From assembly GCA_946413655.1 (NCBI GenBank), contig CAMKLO010000012.1, forward strand, positions 1 through 64,000: a DNA stretch of 64,000 nt. The letters run 5' to 3'. Shown piece by piece: positions 43,169 through 51,594 of this stretch. Source of the DNA: an uncultured Fibrobacter sp. (GTDB lineage: Bacteria; Fibrobacterota; Fibrobacteria; Fibrobacterales; Fibrobacteraceae). Within the stretch, counting starts at the first letter, position 1, and the number at the start of each line of letters is the position of its first letter. The notes below the pieces were generated by a model that worked only from the letters and a program-made list of their open reading frames with translations, searched no databases and was not told where the DNA came from. Made by a program: the position numbers and the translations under genes.

Positions 43169-44035
43169 CTAAGTTCTATGTTCCCTCAGGTATTTTATCG
43201 CGGCAAGCCCTGCGATAGCGCCCTCGCCCACGGCAACTGCAACCTGGAGAGTTCCGCCCGTACAGTCGCCCGCGGCAAAGAGCCCCGGAACCGTAGTCTG
43301 GAAATCCTTGTCCAGCACGAGTTTACCCGCATCGAACGCAGCGCCCGCCTTGAGCGCCAAATCAGTCGCGTTCGCGCTTCCCATCGCCACAAACAGGCCA
43401 TCGAAATTCAATTCGGAACCGTCTTCGAAGCGCACGCCTTCAAAAGCACTCTCGCCCTTGAGACCTGCGATTTTCCTCGTCTCGATGTGGACGTTTTCAG
43501 GGAACTTCGCCGTCACGTCCATGCCATTTGTCAAAAGCGTCACGCTCCCGACTACAGACAACAGTTCATTCACTTCGTGCAAGGCATATTCGCCCGAACC
43601 AAGCACAGCCACGTTCTTTTTACGATAGAAGAACGCATCGCAGACTGCGCAGTAGCTCACGCCATGGCCTTCCATCTCGGCCATTCCCGGCAGCGGAGTT
43701 TTCTTACGTGCAGCGCCCGTCGCCATGATGCAAACCTTTCCACGGAACGAACCACCGAGTCCAGTTGCAACAAACTCATTGCCATCAAACATGAGGTCCG
43801 TCACTTCGTCATCCGCGATTTTCGCACCAAGCGTTAACGCTTGATTTTTGCCGACTTCGGCAAGTTCTTCTCCCGTAAGCGGTTCTTTTAAACCAAAATA
43901 ATTTTCAATCTTATGGGCCTTCGCAAGAGCTCCGGCATCCTTACCGACAAGTTGAACATCAAGTCCAGCACGCAAACCATATAACGCAGCCGATATTCCG
44001 GCCGGACCATAACCTAAAATCAATATATCTGACAT
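43169..44035 (-). CDS. thioredoxin reductase-like FAD oxidoreductase
   Basis: About 288 residues from the ATG at 44035, which has GTGGAGG upstream and begins the FAD-binding motif SDILILGYGPAG (GxGxxG at 8-13). The redox-active pair C129-AV-C132 followed by D is that of thioredoxin reductases. A second GxGxxA-type motif (AVLGSGEYA) is present but degenerate for NADPH, and the closing FAAGDCTGG binds FAD. It is shorter than TrxB (about 310-320). It may use a partner other than thioredoxin, or ferredoxin or NADH as donor. It stands alone. Confidence 0.9.
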   Translation of the reverse strand: MSDILILGYGPAGISAALYGLRAGLDVQLVGKDAGALAKAHKIENYFGLKEPLTGEELAEVGKNQALTLGAKIADDEVTDLMFDGNEFVATGLGGSFRGKVCIMATGAARKKTPLPGMAEMEGHGVSYCAVCDAFFYRKKNVAVLGSGEYALHEVNELLSVVGSVTLLTNGMDVTAKFPENVHIETRKIAGLKGESAFEGVRFEDGSELNFDGLFVAMGSANATDLALKAGAAFDAGKLVLDKDFQTTVPGLFAAGDCTGGTLQVAVAVGEGAIAGLAAIKYLREHRT

Positions 44036-44102
44036 AAAAACCTCCACTCAAAAGATACGAATTTATTTATTTTAAATATTACATAGGAATGGATTTTTAG
44101 AA

Positions 44103-45227
44103 ATGAGTGCAATGTTGCAACGTTACCCGACGCGTGATTTATTTGTTGAAGCTGGATATGGTCCCAATTTTGCGGACCAGCTTATTCAGAATGCCTATAG
44201 CAAACTTTTTGAAGGCGATCCGATAGATGAACGCATCTATTTTGATGCCTCAGACGACATGGGCTACATCATCGACATCGGGCACGACGACATCCGAGCC
44301 GAAGGCATGAGTTACGGTTTGTTTATCGCGGCCTTGACCGACCACGAAGCCATGTTCGACAAACTCTGGAACTTCTCCAAAAAATACATCCGCAACAACG
44401 ACGGCCCCCACAAAGGGTTCTTCTCTTGGCAAGTCAGTACCACCGACTTTTCCATGATGGACCCTGGTGCTGCACCGGACAGCGAGGAATACATCGCCGC
44501 CGCACTCCTTATCGCCGCCAAGAAATTCAATCGCGACGACCTCCGCCACGAGGCAGTCCAGCTTATCACCGACATCAAGTACAAACCACAAAACGAACTT
44601 GTCGGGCCGATAATAGACCCCGAATGGAAGCTCATCAAGTTCTCCCCTGTACTCGGAAACGACTTCACCGACCCAAGCTACCACACGATGGCGTTCTACC
44701 GCATGTTTGCCGAAGCCACAGGCGACAACACCTGGCTGGACGTCGCCCAGGCCAGCATCGAATTTTTGCAGAAGGCGGCGCACCCCGTCACAGGACTTTG
44801 CGCAGACTACGCCGAATATGACGGAACCCCCAAAGCTATGCCCTGGTTCCCCGAAAGCAACAACTTCAGCGGGGACGCGTGGCGCGTGGCGCTCAACTTG
44901 AGCCTTGACTACGCCATTTTCCGCGGAGACGAAAGCGAAAAAGAAATCTGCGAACGCATCCTGAACTTTTTCCAGAATTGCAACCCCTACCTTTCGGACT
45001 ACGCGGTCGATGGAGGCCCGTACCCGCACCAAGGCAGAAACGCGACCCCAGGACTTATCGCCATGAATGCCGCAGCCACACAAGTGCTCCCGCCAGACGA
45101 CCCGCGCATCACGCCGTACGTCAAGAGACTGGCAGCCTTGTCTGTGCCCTACCGCTTCTGGCGCTACTACGATGGAATGTTATACATGATTGGGCTTCTC
45201 GCGACAGCGGGAAAAATTTCACTATAA
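44103..45227 (+). CDS. GH8 reducing-end xylose-releasing exo-oligoxylanase-like enzyme
   Basis: A 374-residue glycoside hydrolase family 8 protein. E67 in RAEGMSYG is the expected general acid. The neighbouring INxAxxxLF-like N-terminus, DDMGYIIDIGHDDIR, PGAAPDSEEYIAAAL and YPHQGRNATPG follow the Rex (EC 3.2.1.156) subgroup rather than endoglucanases. There is no signal peptide, so it would act in the cytoplasm, trimming xylose from the reducing end of imported xylo-oligosaccharides. That is striking because Fibrobacter is generally thought not to grow on xylose. It forms an operon with the following lipoprotein gene (gap nine bases). Confidence 0.9.
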   Translation: MSAMLQRYPTRDLFVEAGYGPNFADQLIQNAYSKLFEGDPIDERIYFDASDDMGYIIDIGHDDIRAEGMSYGLFIAALTDHEAMFDKLWNFSKKYIRNNDGPHKGFFSWQVSTTDFSMMDPGAAPDSEEYIAAALLIAAKKFNRDDLRHEAVQLITDIKYKPQNELVGPIIDPEWKLIKFSPVLGNDFTDPSYHTMAFYRMFAEATGDNTWLDVAQASIEFLQKAAHPVTGLCADYAEYDGTPKAMPWFPESNNFSGDAWRVALNLSLDYAIFRGDESEKEICERILNFFQNCNPYLSDYAVDGGPYPHQGRNATPGLIAMNAAATQVLPPDDPRITPYVKRLAALSVPYRFWRYYDGMLYMIGLLATAGKISL

Positions 45228-45236
45228 GGAGTACGC

Positions 45237-46154
45237 ATGAAACACCTTCCATTCATTCTATTCATCGCGGCAGGTTCACTAGCCTTTACCGCATGCGAAG
45301 ACGTTCGAGTTGAAAAATACCCGAACGGGAACGTCCGTTTCGAAGCCACCTATGTCAACGACAAGAAGGAAGGGCTAGAAAAGGAATACTACGACGACGG
45401 CACGCTCAAGCGCGAATCGAATTTCGTGAACGACCGCCGCGAAGGCATGACCAAGGAGTTCTACAAGGACGGCACACCGCAGTCAGAACTCCCCTACGTG
45501 AACGGTTACATCGAAGGAACCGTCATCCGCTACCACAAGAACGGAAAAGTCGCTTCAAAAGCGGAGTACAAACAAAATAAGCAAATTGCGTTTGGCCAGA
45601 CGTTCAACGAGGACGGAAGTCCCGCCACAAGCGGCAGCTACAAGGACCCGCGCGACGGAAACTCCTACGAATGGATTGTCATCGGCGACCAGCTCTGGAC
45701 TGCCGAGAACATGAACTTCGCCACAGCCTCCGGTGCAATTTGTGCGCAATGCAACCACTGGGGCCGCCTCTACGACTTCGAGAACGCCCAAAAAGCTTGC
45801 CTCGAAGGATTCCATATGCCGAGCAAGGCCGAATGGCAAAAGCTCCTCGCCGTTGCCGGCAAAAAGCCGGGCGTCGTTCTCAAGGCTGGCTACGGCTGGG
45901 ATCCTATCAAGAAGGATTCTCCGATTTTCGGAAACGGCAAGGATGAACTCGGATTCGGTGCAAAGGCTGGCGGCGCTCACTTCGCCAAGAGCGATGTTCC
46001 TATAAAAGAACGCAAATTTGAAGAAGCCGGTAAGAAGGCATACTTCTGGACAAGCGAAGGCGAAGTCCTCATATTCTTCAACGACAAGGATATCGCCAAG
46101 TTCGAAAAGTTCGATCCCACATTCGGCGCAAGCTTACGTTGTATTAAGGATTAA
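45237..46154 (+). CDS. MORN-repeat and FISUMP-domain lipoprotein
   Basis: A 305-residue lipoprotein (lipobox LAFTAC). Residues about 25-125 hold five or six MORN-like repeats of the pattern Y-x-x-G-x-x-x-x-E-x-x-Y-x-x-x-x-x-x-G (YPNGNVRFEATY, YYDDGTLKRESNF, FYKDGTPQSELPY, YHKNGKVASKAEY), the type often annotated YwqK-like. From about 140 there is a FISUMP domain: WIVIGDQLWTAENMN, WGRLYDFENAQKACLEGFHMPSKAEW and SLRCIKD. AAGGAG precedes the ATG. The fusion and coupling to a GH8 gene are unusual; function unknown. Confidence 0.9.
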   Translation: MKHLPFILFIAAGSLAFTACEDVRVEKYPNGNVRFEATYVNDKKEGLEKEYYDDGTLKRESNFVNDRREGMTKEFYKDGTPQSELPYVNGYIEGTVIRYHKNGKVASKAEYKQNKQIAFGQTFNEDGSPATSGSYKDPRDGNSYEWIVIGDQLWTAENMNFATASGAICAQCNHWGRLYDFENAQKACLEGFHMPSKAEWQKLLAVAGKKPGVVLKAGYGWDPIKKDSPIFGNGKDELGFGAKAGGAHFAKSDVPIKERKFEEAGKKAYFWTSEGEVLIFFNDKDIAKFEKFDPTFGASLRCIKD

Positions 46155-46199
46155 CGATTCATCATCTGAGCTACCGTTTGATAGCGATAGATCAAGAAC

Positions 46200-46245
46200 T
46201 AAACTTGACTGGATTCTTCGAGGCTCCGCCTCTCAGAATGACGAA
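46200..46245. repeat. GGATTC...CAGAATGACG element
   Basis: GACTGGATTCTTCGAGGC-TCC-GCCTCTCAGAATGACG; a variant of the dispersed GGATCC...GGATGACG family with its own hairpin. Confidence 0.75.
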
Positions 46246-46253
46246 CTAAAAAC

Positions 46254-46285
46254 GAAAAACGCTCCGGTTAGCCGGAGCGTTTTTT
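46254..46285 (+). terminator. terminator after the MORN/FISUMP gene
   Basis: AACGCTCCGG-TTAG-CCGGAGCGTT followed by TTTTG; A-run on the other side, so probably bidirectional. Confidence 0.9.
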
Positions 46286-46290
46286 GTAAA

Positions 46291-46322
46291 CCACCTCCCT
46301 AATCACTCAAATAGGGAGGTGG
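46291..46322. terminator. second hairpin between convergent genes
   Basis: Perfect 11-base stem CCACCTCCCTA / TAGGGAGGTGG with a 10-base loop, 32 bases beyond the stop of the alcohol dehydrogenase gene. No strong T-run follows on the minus strand. Confidence 0.6.
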
Positions 46323-46353
46323 CTGGGATTGGATGGGATTTCTTGTATAACGT

Positions 46354-47532
46354 TTATTCCAGCGTGGCGTGGGCCGCAATCTTGTAAATCGCAGTCACGT
46401 CCTTTGCCTTGAGCGGCACGAATCCCCAGCCGTCTCCCGGGTTCAGCTTTTCCACCATTTTCGGGATGTCTTCTTCCTTCGCGCCCAGTTCGGCGAAGTT
46501 GATGGGCATGCCGATGGAATGCAAGAAGCGGCGGAAAGCCTTGATGCCTTCGAGGGCCGTGGCCTTCGGGTTTTCAAAATTCATTTCGCAGCCGAACACG
46601 CGCGTCGCCATCTGGGCAAAGCGCATCACGTTGTGATCCACGACGTATTCCATCCAGGCAGGCATAATGACTGCAAGGCCCGCGCCATGGGCGCAGTCGT
46701 AAAGCGCAGAGAGTTCATGCTCGATGGCGTGGCTGTTCCAGTCCTGACTGCGCCCGCAGCCCACAACGCCGTTGTGGGCTACCGTACCCGCCCACATGAT
46801 GTTCGCACGAACCTGGTAGTTGGCGGGGTCGGCAATGGCGCGGGGGCCCTCCTTCACCATCGTCAAAAGCACAGCTTCGCACAGGCGGTCGGTAATTTCC
46901 ACTTCGAGCGTGTTCGTGAAGTAGCGTTCAAAAACGTGGGCCATGATGTCGGTAATGCCGCAGGCCGTCTGGTAAGCAGGCAACGTGCAAAGAAGCGCCG
47001 GATTCTGCACCGCGAACTTCGGGCGGATATGCTCGCTGCTGGCACCCCGCTTAAGCATGCCGTCTTCCTTGGTCACCACGGAGTCCCCGCTGCCCTCGGA
47101 ACCGGCAGCCGCAATCGTCTGCACCACGCCAATCGGGAGCGCGCGCGCCGCTGTTGCCTTGCCATCGTAAAAGTCCCAGAAATCGCCGTCGTAAACCGCA
47201 CCCATAGCAATAGCCTTGGAGCTATCAATGGTAGAGCCGCCGCCCACCGCCAAAATAAAATCGACGCCATTTGCACGGACAATTTCAATGCCTTTATAGA
47301 CAAGAGAATCATGCGGATTCGGCTTCACGCCGCCAAGTTCCACATGCGGGATTCCAGCCGCATCCAGGCTCGCCTTCACGCGGTCAATGAGCCCCGAACG
47401 CACGGCGGAACCGCCACCGTAATGAATCAGCACCTTGGTGCCGCCATACTTTTTCACGAGTTCACCGCATTCGCTTTCGCGGTTCATGCCAAATACAAAT
47501 TCTGTGGGGCTGTAGAAATTAAAGTTATCCAT
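46354..47532 (-). CDS. iron-containing alcohol dehydrogenase, YqhD/BdhA type
   Basis: A 392-residue NAD(P)-dependent group III alcohol dehydrogenase. NFxFYSPTEFVFG at the start, LAVGGGSTIDSSKAIA (nucleotide binding), the metal-ligand region ITDIMAHVFERYF and the His-rich SHAIEHELSALYDCAHGAGLAVIMPAWM are as in butanol dehydrogenase and YqhD. It would reduce short-chain aldehydes in the cytoplasm. D and three His of the metal site are present. AAGGATGG precedes the ATG. Substrate specificity is not readable. Confidence 0.95.
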   Translation of the reverse strand: MDNFNFYSPTEFVFGMNRESECGELVKKYGGTKVLIHYGGGSAVRSGLIDRVKASLDAAGIPHVELGGVKPNPHDSLVYKGIEIVRANGVDFILAVGGGSTIDSSKAIAMGAVYDGDFWDFYDGKATAARALPIGVVQTIAAAGSEGSGDSVVTKEDGMLKRGASSEHIRPKFAVQNPALLCTLPAYQTACGITDIMAHVFERYFTNTLEVEITDRLCEAVLLTMVKEGPRAIADPANYQVRANIMWAGTVAHNGVVGCGRSQDWNSHAIEHELSALYDCAHGAGLAVIMPAWMEYVVDHNVMRFAQMATRVFGCEMNFENPKATALEGIKAFRRFLHSIGMPINFAELGAKEEDIPKMVEKLNPGDGWGFVPLKAKDVTAIYKIAAHATLE

Positions 47533-47665
47533 ATTCCATCCTTATATTTTCCAACTAAAATACAAGAAAATCCCGCCATAAGCAGGATTTTACCACTTTT
47601 TCTGTTCACTGGAGGAAACACCTAAGCAAAGCGCCTCGCAAAAGGCAAATCAGAGAATCAACCTA

Positions 47666-48415
47666 CTAGAACTTAAGCGAAACACCTACGCGCGGAACAA
47701 TCTGAAACCCAGAAAAGACATGATTGAGTTTATAATCAATTGTTTCAAAATTATCGTTGCTATAATTAAATTCTTTCGTTCTATTTCCAAAACCGAACAA
47801 ATTCACAACCACATCTACACCCGCATTAATTCCAAACCGTTCCGTAATTCGATACCCCAAAACAATATCGGCACCACCAACAAAATTAAACAGCCACGTT
47901 GAAATATCTTCGGTGATATCCTCCATCTGATAAGTTTTCCCCAAGTATTTCATGTCACCACCCAAAATAGCATGTACCGCTAATATGAAATCATTTACAA
48001 ACGGAGCATAGCCCAATCCAACTTTTGCATTCAAATCAAAACGAGAATCAATCTGATTCATATGGTCATACGGATCAAAATAAGAATATTTTTTGGATTC
48101 ATTCACAGGGAAATTAATAAAACCAATTCCCGCGCCGACCTCAAAAGACAAACCACCTTGATAAACCAAATCACGAGTCCACTTCAATTGAAGTCCCATG
48201 ATCATATCCATTTTTAAATCACGATCACGAGTAAAACTGCCATCATCGTATTTTAAATTGCTAGACTGTTCCCACGTTCCACCCCAATCCATCGGAAGCG
48301 CAATACTAAATGTATGGAAAACAATATTTTTCTTCTGTATTCCTTCACTCTGAGCAAAAGACGTTAAAGCCAAGAGCATCACGGCAACAAGCGCAATTTT
48401 TACCAATTTGAACAT
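47666..48415 (-). CDS. outer-membrane beta-barrel protein (hypothetical)
   Basis: About 249 residues from the ATG at 48415, chosen because GGAG lies six bases upstream and the signal MFKLVKIALVAVMLLALTSFAQS begins there; an ATG four codons further up is possible. The mature part has alternating strands with many Tyr, Phe and Gly (LSFEVGAGIGFINFPV, KVGLGYAPFVNDFILAVHAILGG) and ends VGVSLKF with the terminal Phe typical of outer-membrane barrels. It resembles small OmpW/OprF-like eight-stranded barrels in size. Function unknown. Confidence 0.8.
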   Translation of the reverse strand: MFKLVKIALVAVMLLALTSFAQSEGIQKKNIVFHTFSIALPMDWGGTWEQSSNLKYDDGSFTRDRDLKMDMIMGLQLKWTRDLVYQGGLSFEVGAGIGFINFPVNESKKYSYFDPYDHMNQIDSRFDLNAKVGLGYAPFVNDFILAVHAILGGDMKYLGKTYQMEDITEDISTWLFNFVGGADIVLGYRITERFGINAGVDVVVNLFGFGNRTKEFNYSNDNFETIDYKLNHVFSGFQIVPRVGVSLKF

Positions 48416-48455
48416 TCCATTCTCCATCAAAAATTTATACAAAAAAATATAGTTT

Positions 48456-48494
48456 AATAAAAGAACGCTTTGGCTAAGCCAAAGCGTTCTTCAT
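48456..48494 (-). terminator. terminator downstream of argJ
   Basis: A 13-base perfect stem AGAACGCTTTGGC / GCCAAAGCGTTCT with a 3-base loop, followed on the minus strand by TTTTATTAAA. Confidence 0.88.
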
Positions 48495-48496
48495 CC

Positions 48497-48655
48497 CAAA
48501 GGAGATTCCGGCTCGAAGGCCGGAATGACAGCTAACGGCTAATGATAAAGATACCTAACCACTAGCCACTAATCACTAACCACTGATCAGATCGGGAATG
48601 ACAAAAAGGCTCAGAGCGAAGCGAGCTCACAGGGGCTTCGCCCCGAGCTCATACC
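48497..48655. repeat. stacked dispersed repeats between argJ and its terminator
   Basis: AAAGGAGATTCCGG...CCGGAATGACA palindrome (48497-48533). CTAACCA, CTAGCCA, CTAATCA, CTAACCA, CTGATCA heptads (48555-48589) overlap the partial palindrome GATCGGGAATGACAA. A GCGAAGCG / GGGGCTTCGCCCC hairpin element ends the stretch (48606-48655). Confidence 0.88.
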
Positions 48656-48665
48656 TCACAACCTA

Positions 48666-49883
48666 CTAAGTCGTGTACTCTGCGTTGATTTTCACGTAGC
48701 CGTAGCTCAAGTCGCAAGTGAATGCGCTTGCAGAAGCCTGGCCGATGTTCAACACGAGCGTTACTTTGTATTCACGCTGACGAACCACGGCATGCAGTGC
48801 AGCCATTTGCTTTTCGTCCAGCTGTATCGGACGGCCACCTTCGAGCACCTTGACTTCACCGAAGTAGAGGTCCGTGTGTTCAGCAACCATGTTGCAGCCG
48901 CTGGAACCAGCACTGCTGAGGATGCGGCCCCAGTTCGGATCTTCACCGAACATAGCGCACTTGGCGAGGTTAGACGTACCGATGAAGCGAGCCATGCGGA
49001 GAGCTTCTTCGTGGCTTTCAGCCTTTTCAATGCGGAGTTCGATGAGCTTCGTTGCACCTTCACCATCGCGCACAATGTCCTTGGCGAGGCTCTGCATCAC
49101 GAGCATGAGAGCCGCACGGAATTCGCCCTGTTCACTGAGGGAAAGGTCTTCGTACTTGATACCGCTCATGCCGTTAGCAAGCATGATGCAAGTGTCGTTG
49201 GTGCTGGTGTCACCATCAACGGTAATAGCGTTGAAGGAATCAGCGATGTCCGCACGGAATTCAGCAAAGAAGTCAATCGGCAAAGCAAGGTCCGTCGTGA
49301 TGAACGCAAGCATCGTCGCCATGTTCGGGTGGATCATGCCACTGCCCTTGCAGGCGCCACCGATTGTCACCGTTCCCTTTTCCGTCTTGATTTCCACGGC
49401 GTGGGATTTAAGAGCGAGGTCCGTCGTGAGAATGGCACGGCCAAATTCTTCGGAAGCTTCAGAGTGGAGCTTTTCCACGAGCTTCGGGATGCCGGCTTCA
49501 ATCTTGTCCATCGGCATGAGGTGGCCAATCACACCCGTGCTGCAAACGAGCACGCTCTTCGGCGTGAGCTTCAAGGCTTCTTCGGTAAGTACCGCCATGC
49601 GTTCAGCATCGGCATAGCCCTTCTCGCCCGTGCAGGCGTTCGCGTTACCGCTGTTCACAATCACGGCAGAAGCAAAGTGAGCGTGTTCGAGGGCGGCCTT
49701 GTCATAGAGGACCGGGGCGGCCTTCACCTTATTGGTGGTAAAAACGGCGAAGCAGCGGGCAGCCTTTTCGCTCTTGAGAAGAGCCATATCGGCATTGCCG
49801 CTGGCCTTGATTCCGGCGCAAATTCCAGATGCGGTAAAGCCCTTGGGGGAGCAAACGCCGCCTTTTTCCAATACAGTGTACAT
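48666..49883 (-). CDS. argJ: bifunctional ornithine acetyltransferase / N-acetylglutamate synthase ArgJ
   Basis: A 405-residue arginine-biosynthesis enzyme that transfers the acetyl group from acetylornithine to glutamate and can make N-acetylglutamate from acetyl-CoA. The start MYTVLEKGGVCSPKGFTASGI, VNSGNANACTG, CSTGVIG and IHPNMATMLAFITTD are diagnostic. The Thr of MATML is the autoprocessing and catalytic nucleophile. The C-terminal CDLSYGYVKINAEYTT is complete. AGGAGA precedes the ATG. Divergent from greA. Confidence 0.97.
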   Translation of the reverse strand: MYTVLEKGGVCSPKGFTASGICAGIKASGNADMALLKSEKAARCFAVFTTNKVKAAPVLYDKAALEHAHFASAVIVNSGNANACTGEKGYADAERMAVLTEEALKLTPKSVLVCSTGVIGHLMPMDKIEAGIPKLVEKLHSEASEEFGRAILTTDLALKSHAVEIKTEKGTVTIGGACKGSGMIHPNMATMLAFITTDLALPIDFFAEFRADIADSFNAITVDGDTSTNDTCIMLANGMSGIKYEDLSLSEQGEFRAALMLVMQSLAKDIVRDGEGATKLIELRIEKAESHEEALRMARFIGTSNLAKCAMFGEDPNWGRILSSAGSSGCNMVAEHTDLYFGEVKVLEGGRPIQLDEKQMAALHAVVRQREYKVTLVLNIGQASASAFTCDLSYGYVKINAEYTT

Positions 49884-49958
49884 AGTATCTCCTAAAAAAG
49901 AAGCTTTCTTTGCGATTCGGGGTTCGCAACGCCCGTTAAAATTTTTACCTTATAGAGC

Positions 49959-50426
49959 ATGGAAAAGATCATGTTTACACAAGAGGCTTACGACAAGCTC
50001 GTTAAGGACCTTGAAAATTTAAAAAATGTTGAACGTCCCCGCGTACTTCAAGAATTAGTTGATGCCCGTGCACAAGGCGATTTAAGCGAAAACGCAGAAT
50101 ATCACGCCGCCAAGGAGCGCCTGGCCGCTATCGACAACATCGAAATGCCGAAACTCCAGGACCAGCTCGCCCGTGCCCAGGTGATTGCTTTTGATACGAA
50201 TTCCAACACCATCAAGTTCGGTGCTACCGTCACGGCCAAGAACTTGAAGACCAAGCGCAATATCGTCTATCAGCTCGTCTCCCCCGAAGAAGCCGACGCC
50301 CTCAACGGCAAAATCAGCTTCAAGAGCCCGATTGGTGCAGCCCTCATGGGCAAAACGCGCGGCGACATCGTCGAAGTCGTGACCCCGAAGGGCAAGAACC
50401 AGTTCGAAATCATCGACTTCAAGTAA
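49959..50426 (+). CDS. greA: transcription elongation factor GreA
   Basis: A 155-residue GreA. An N-terminal coiled coil with the acidic tip DLSENAEYHAAKERL (about 43-57) stimulates cleavage of backtracked RNA by RNA polymerase; the C-terminal FKBP-like domain ends VTPKGKNQFEIIDFK. The start may be the ATG at 49959 or the one four codons later (49971), which is preceded by GGAAAAG and gives the more usual MFTQEAYDKL. It is followed by holA after 16 bases, probably co-transcribed. Confidence 0.96.
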   Translation: MEKIMFTQEAYDKLVKDLENLKNVERPRVLQELVDARAQGDLSENAEYHAAKERLAAIDNIEMPKLQDQLARAQVIAFDTNSNTIKFGATVTAKNLKTKRNIVYQLVSPEEADALNGKISFKSPIGAALMGKTRGDIVEVVTPKGKNQFEIIDFK

Positions 50427-50442
50427 TCCAGCTTAACAATCC

Positions 50443-51411
50443 ATGTTCGTAACGCTCATCGGCAAAGACCAGTTCAGCAAGGACAAGCGAATCGAGAAAT
50501 TCCTCGCTGAGACTCTTGGCGACCGGATTTCAGATCCGATGGCCAAGCAGGTGCTGTACGCCACCGACACAAACATCGCCTCCATCTCCGATGTCATCAT
50601 CGAAGCCTGCGATTCCGTGTCGATGTTCTCGCCGGAACAGGTCATCGTCGTACGCAAGGCCGAAGCCATGAAAGCCGACGATTGCAAAGCAATCGCCAAA
50701 TGGATTCCCCACGCGGCAAGCGGCAAAGTGCTCTTTGACTTCGAGACGCTCCTCGCCAGTAGCGAACTTTACAAGGCGCTCTCGAAAGTCTGCAAAGTCG
50801 AAAAGTACGACGTGCCGAAGCAATACGAAATGGCCGACTGGATTTCTGCCGTTGTCCCGACGCACTTCAACAAGGCAATAGAACCTGCGGCATCGCAGTA
50901 CCTCGCCGAAGCACTCGGCAACGACACCAAGCTCGTGTGCGAAGAAGTCGATAAAATTCTCCTTTACGCACCGGACTGCAAAAAGATTACCCTCGACCTC
51001 GTGAAAACGATGGTCGTCTCCCAGCGCGATATCCCGACTTACGAAATCGAAGGGTTCTTCGGGATGCAGGACGCTAAAGCCTACGTCCAGAAGCTGAACG
51101 AACTTTTGAACAGCGGCGTGGATGCCATCCGCATTTCCAACACGCTCTACAGCTACGCGCTCTCGCTCTTGAACTACGGCTCGCTTACCGCCAAGGGCGT
51201 CTCGCCCGAAGAAGCCGCCAAGAAAATTGGCAAGAACTACTACATGTTCGTGAAAAAAGGCCAAGCCGCCGAATGCTGCCGCCGCTGGCGTAAGCCGCTC
51301 CTTATTCGCGTGCTGCGCCGCCTCGCCGACCTCAACTACGAAATGAAAAGCGGCAAGTGCCCCACCCGCATGAGCCAGGAGCTCGCCCTCGCCGCGCTTG
51401 TGGTGCGCTAG
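50443..51411 (+). CDS. holA: DNA polymerase III delta subunit
   Basis: A 322-residue clamp-loader delta subunit. MFVTLIGKDQFSKDKRIEKFL, the SMFSPEQVIVVRKAE segment, AEALGNDTKLVCEEVDKILLYA and the C-terminal helical collar region (EEAAKKIGKNYYMFVKKGQAAECCRRW) match the HolA layout. It opens the beta sliding clamp within the clamp-loader complex. No Shine-Dalgarno site is obvious; translation may couple to greA. A GTATGACA-type repeat follows the stop. Confidence 0.92.
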   Translation: MFVTLIGKDQFSKDKRIEKFLAETLGDRISDPMAKQVLYATDTNIASISDVIIEACDSVSMFSPEQVIVVRKAEAMKADDCKAIAKWIPHAASGKVLFDFETLLASSELYKALSKVCKVEKYDVPKQYEMADWISAVVPTHFNKAIEPAASQYLAEALGNDTKLVCEEVDKILLYAPDCKKITLDLVKTMVVSQRDIPTYEIEGFFGMQDAKAYVQKLNELLNSGVDAIRISNTLYSYALSLLNYGSLTAKGVSPEEAAKKIGKNYYMFVKKGQAAECCRRWRKPLLIRVLRRLADLNYEMKSGKCPTRMSQELALAALVVR

Positions 51412-51536
51412 CCAAGCATTTTTTCAGATTACATCACTGGAATACTTCACGGCTTTTCGCCGTTCAGTATGACATAAAACGAAAAAGCCCACGCAACCGA
51501 CCGCGCGAAGTAGAATCGCATATAATTGAATTTTCA

Positions 51537-51567
51537 ACAAAAAAAGCCCCGGCAAACCCGAGGCATT
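51537..51567 (-). terminator. terminator after pilQ
   Basis: On the minus strand GCCTCGG-GTTTG-CCGGGGC followed by TTTTTTTT. Confidence 0.85.
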
Positions 51568-51594
51568 TCGTTTCACACTTTTCAAAGAACCTAA

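Noticed and set aside
45237-45620. toxin-antitoxin function for the MORN-repeat protein
   Set aside because: YwqK-like annotation suggests an antitoxin, but it has a lipoprotein signal and a FISUMP fusion, and its operon partner is GH8, not a toxin.
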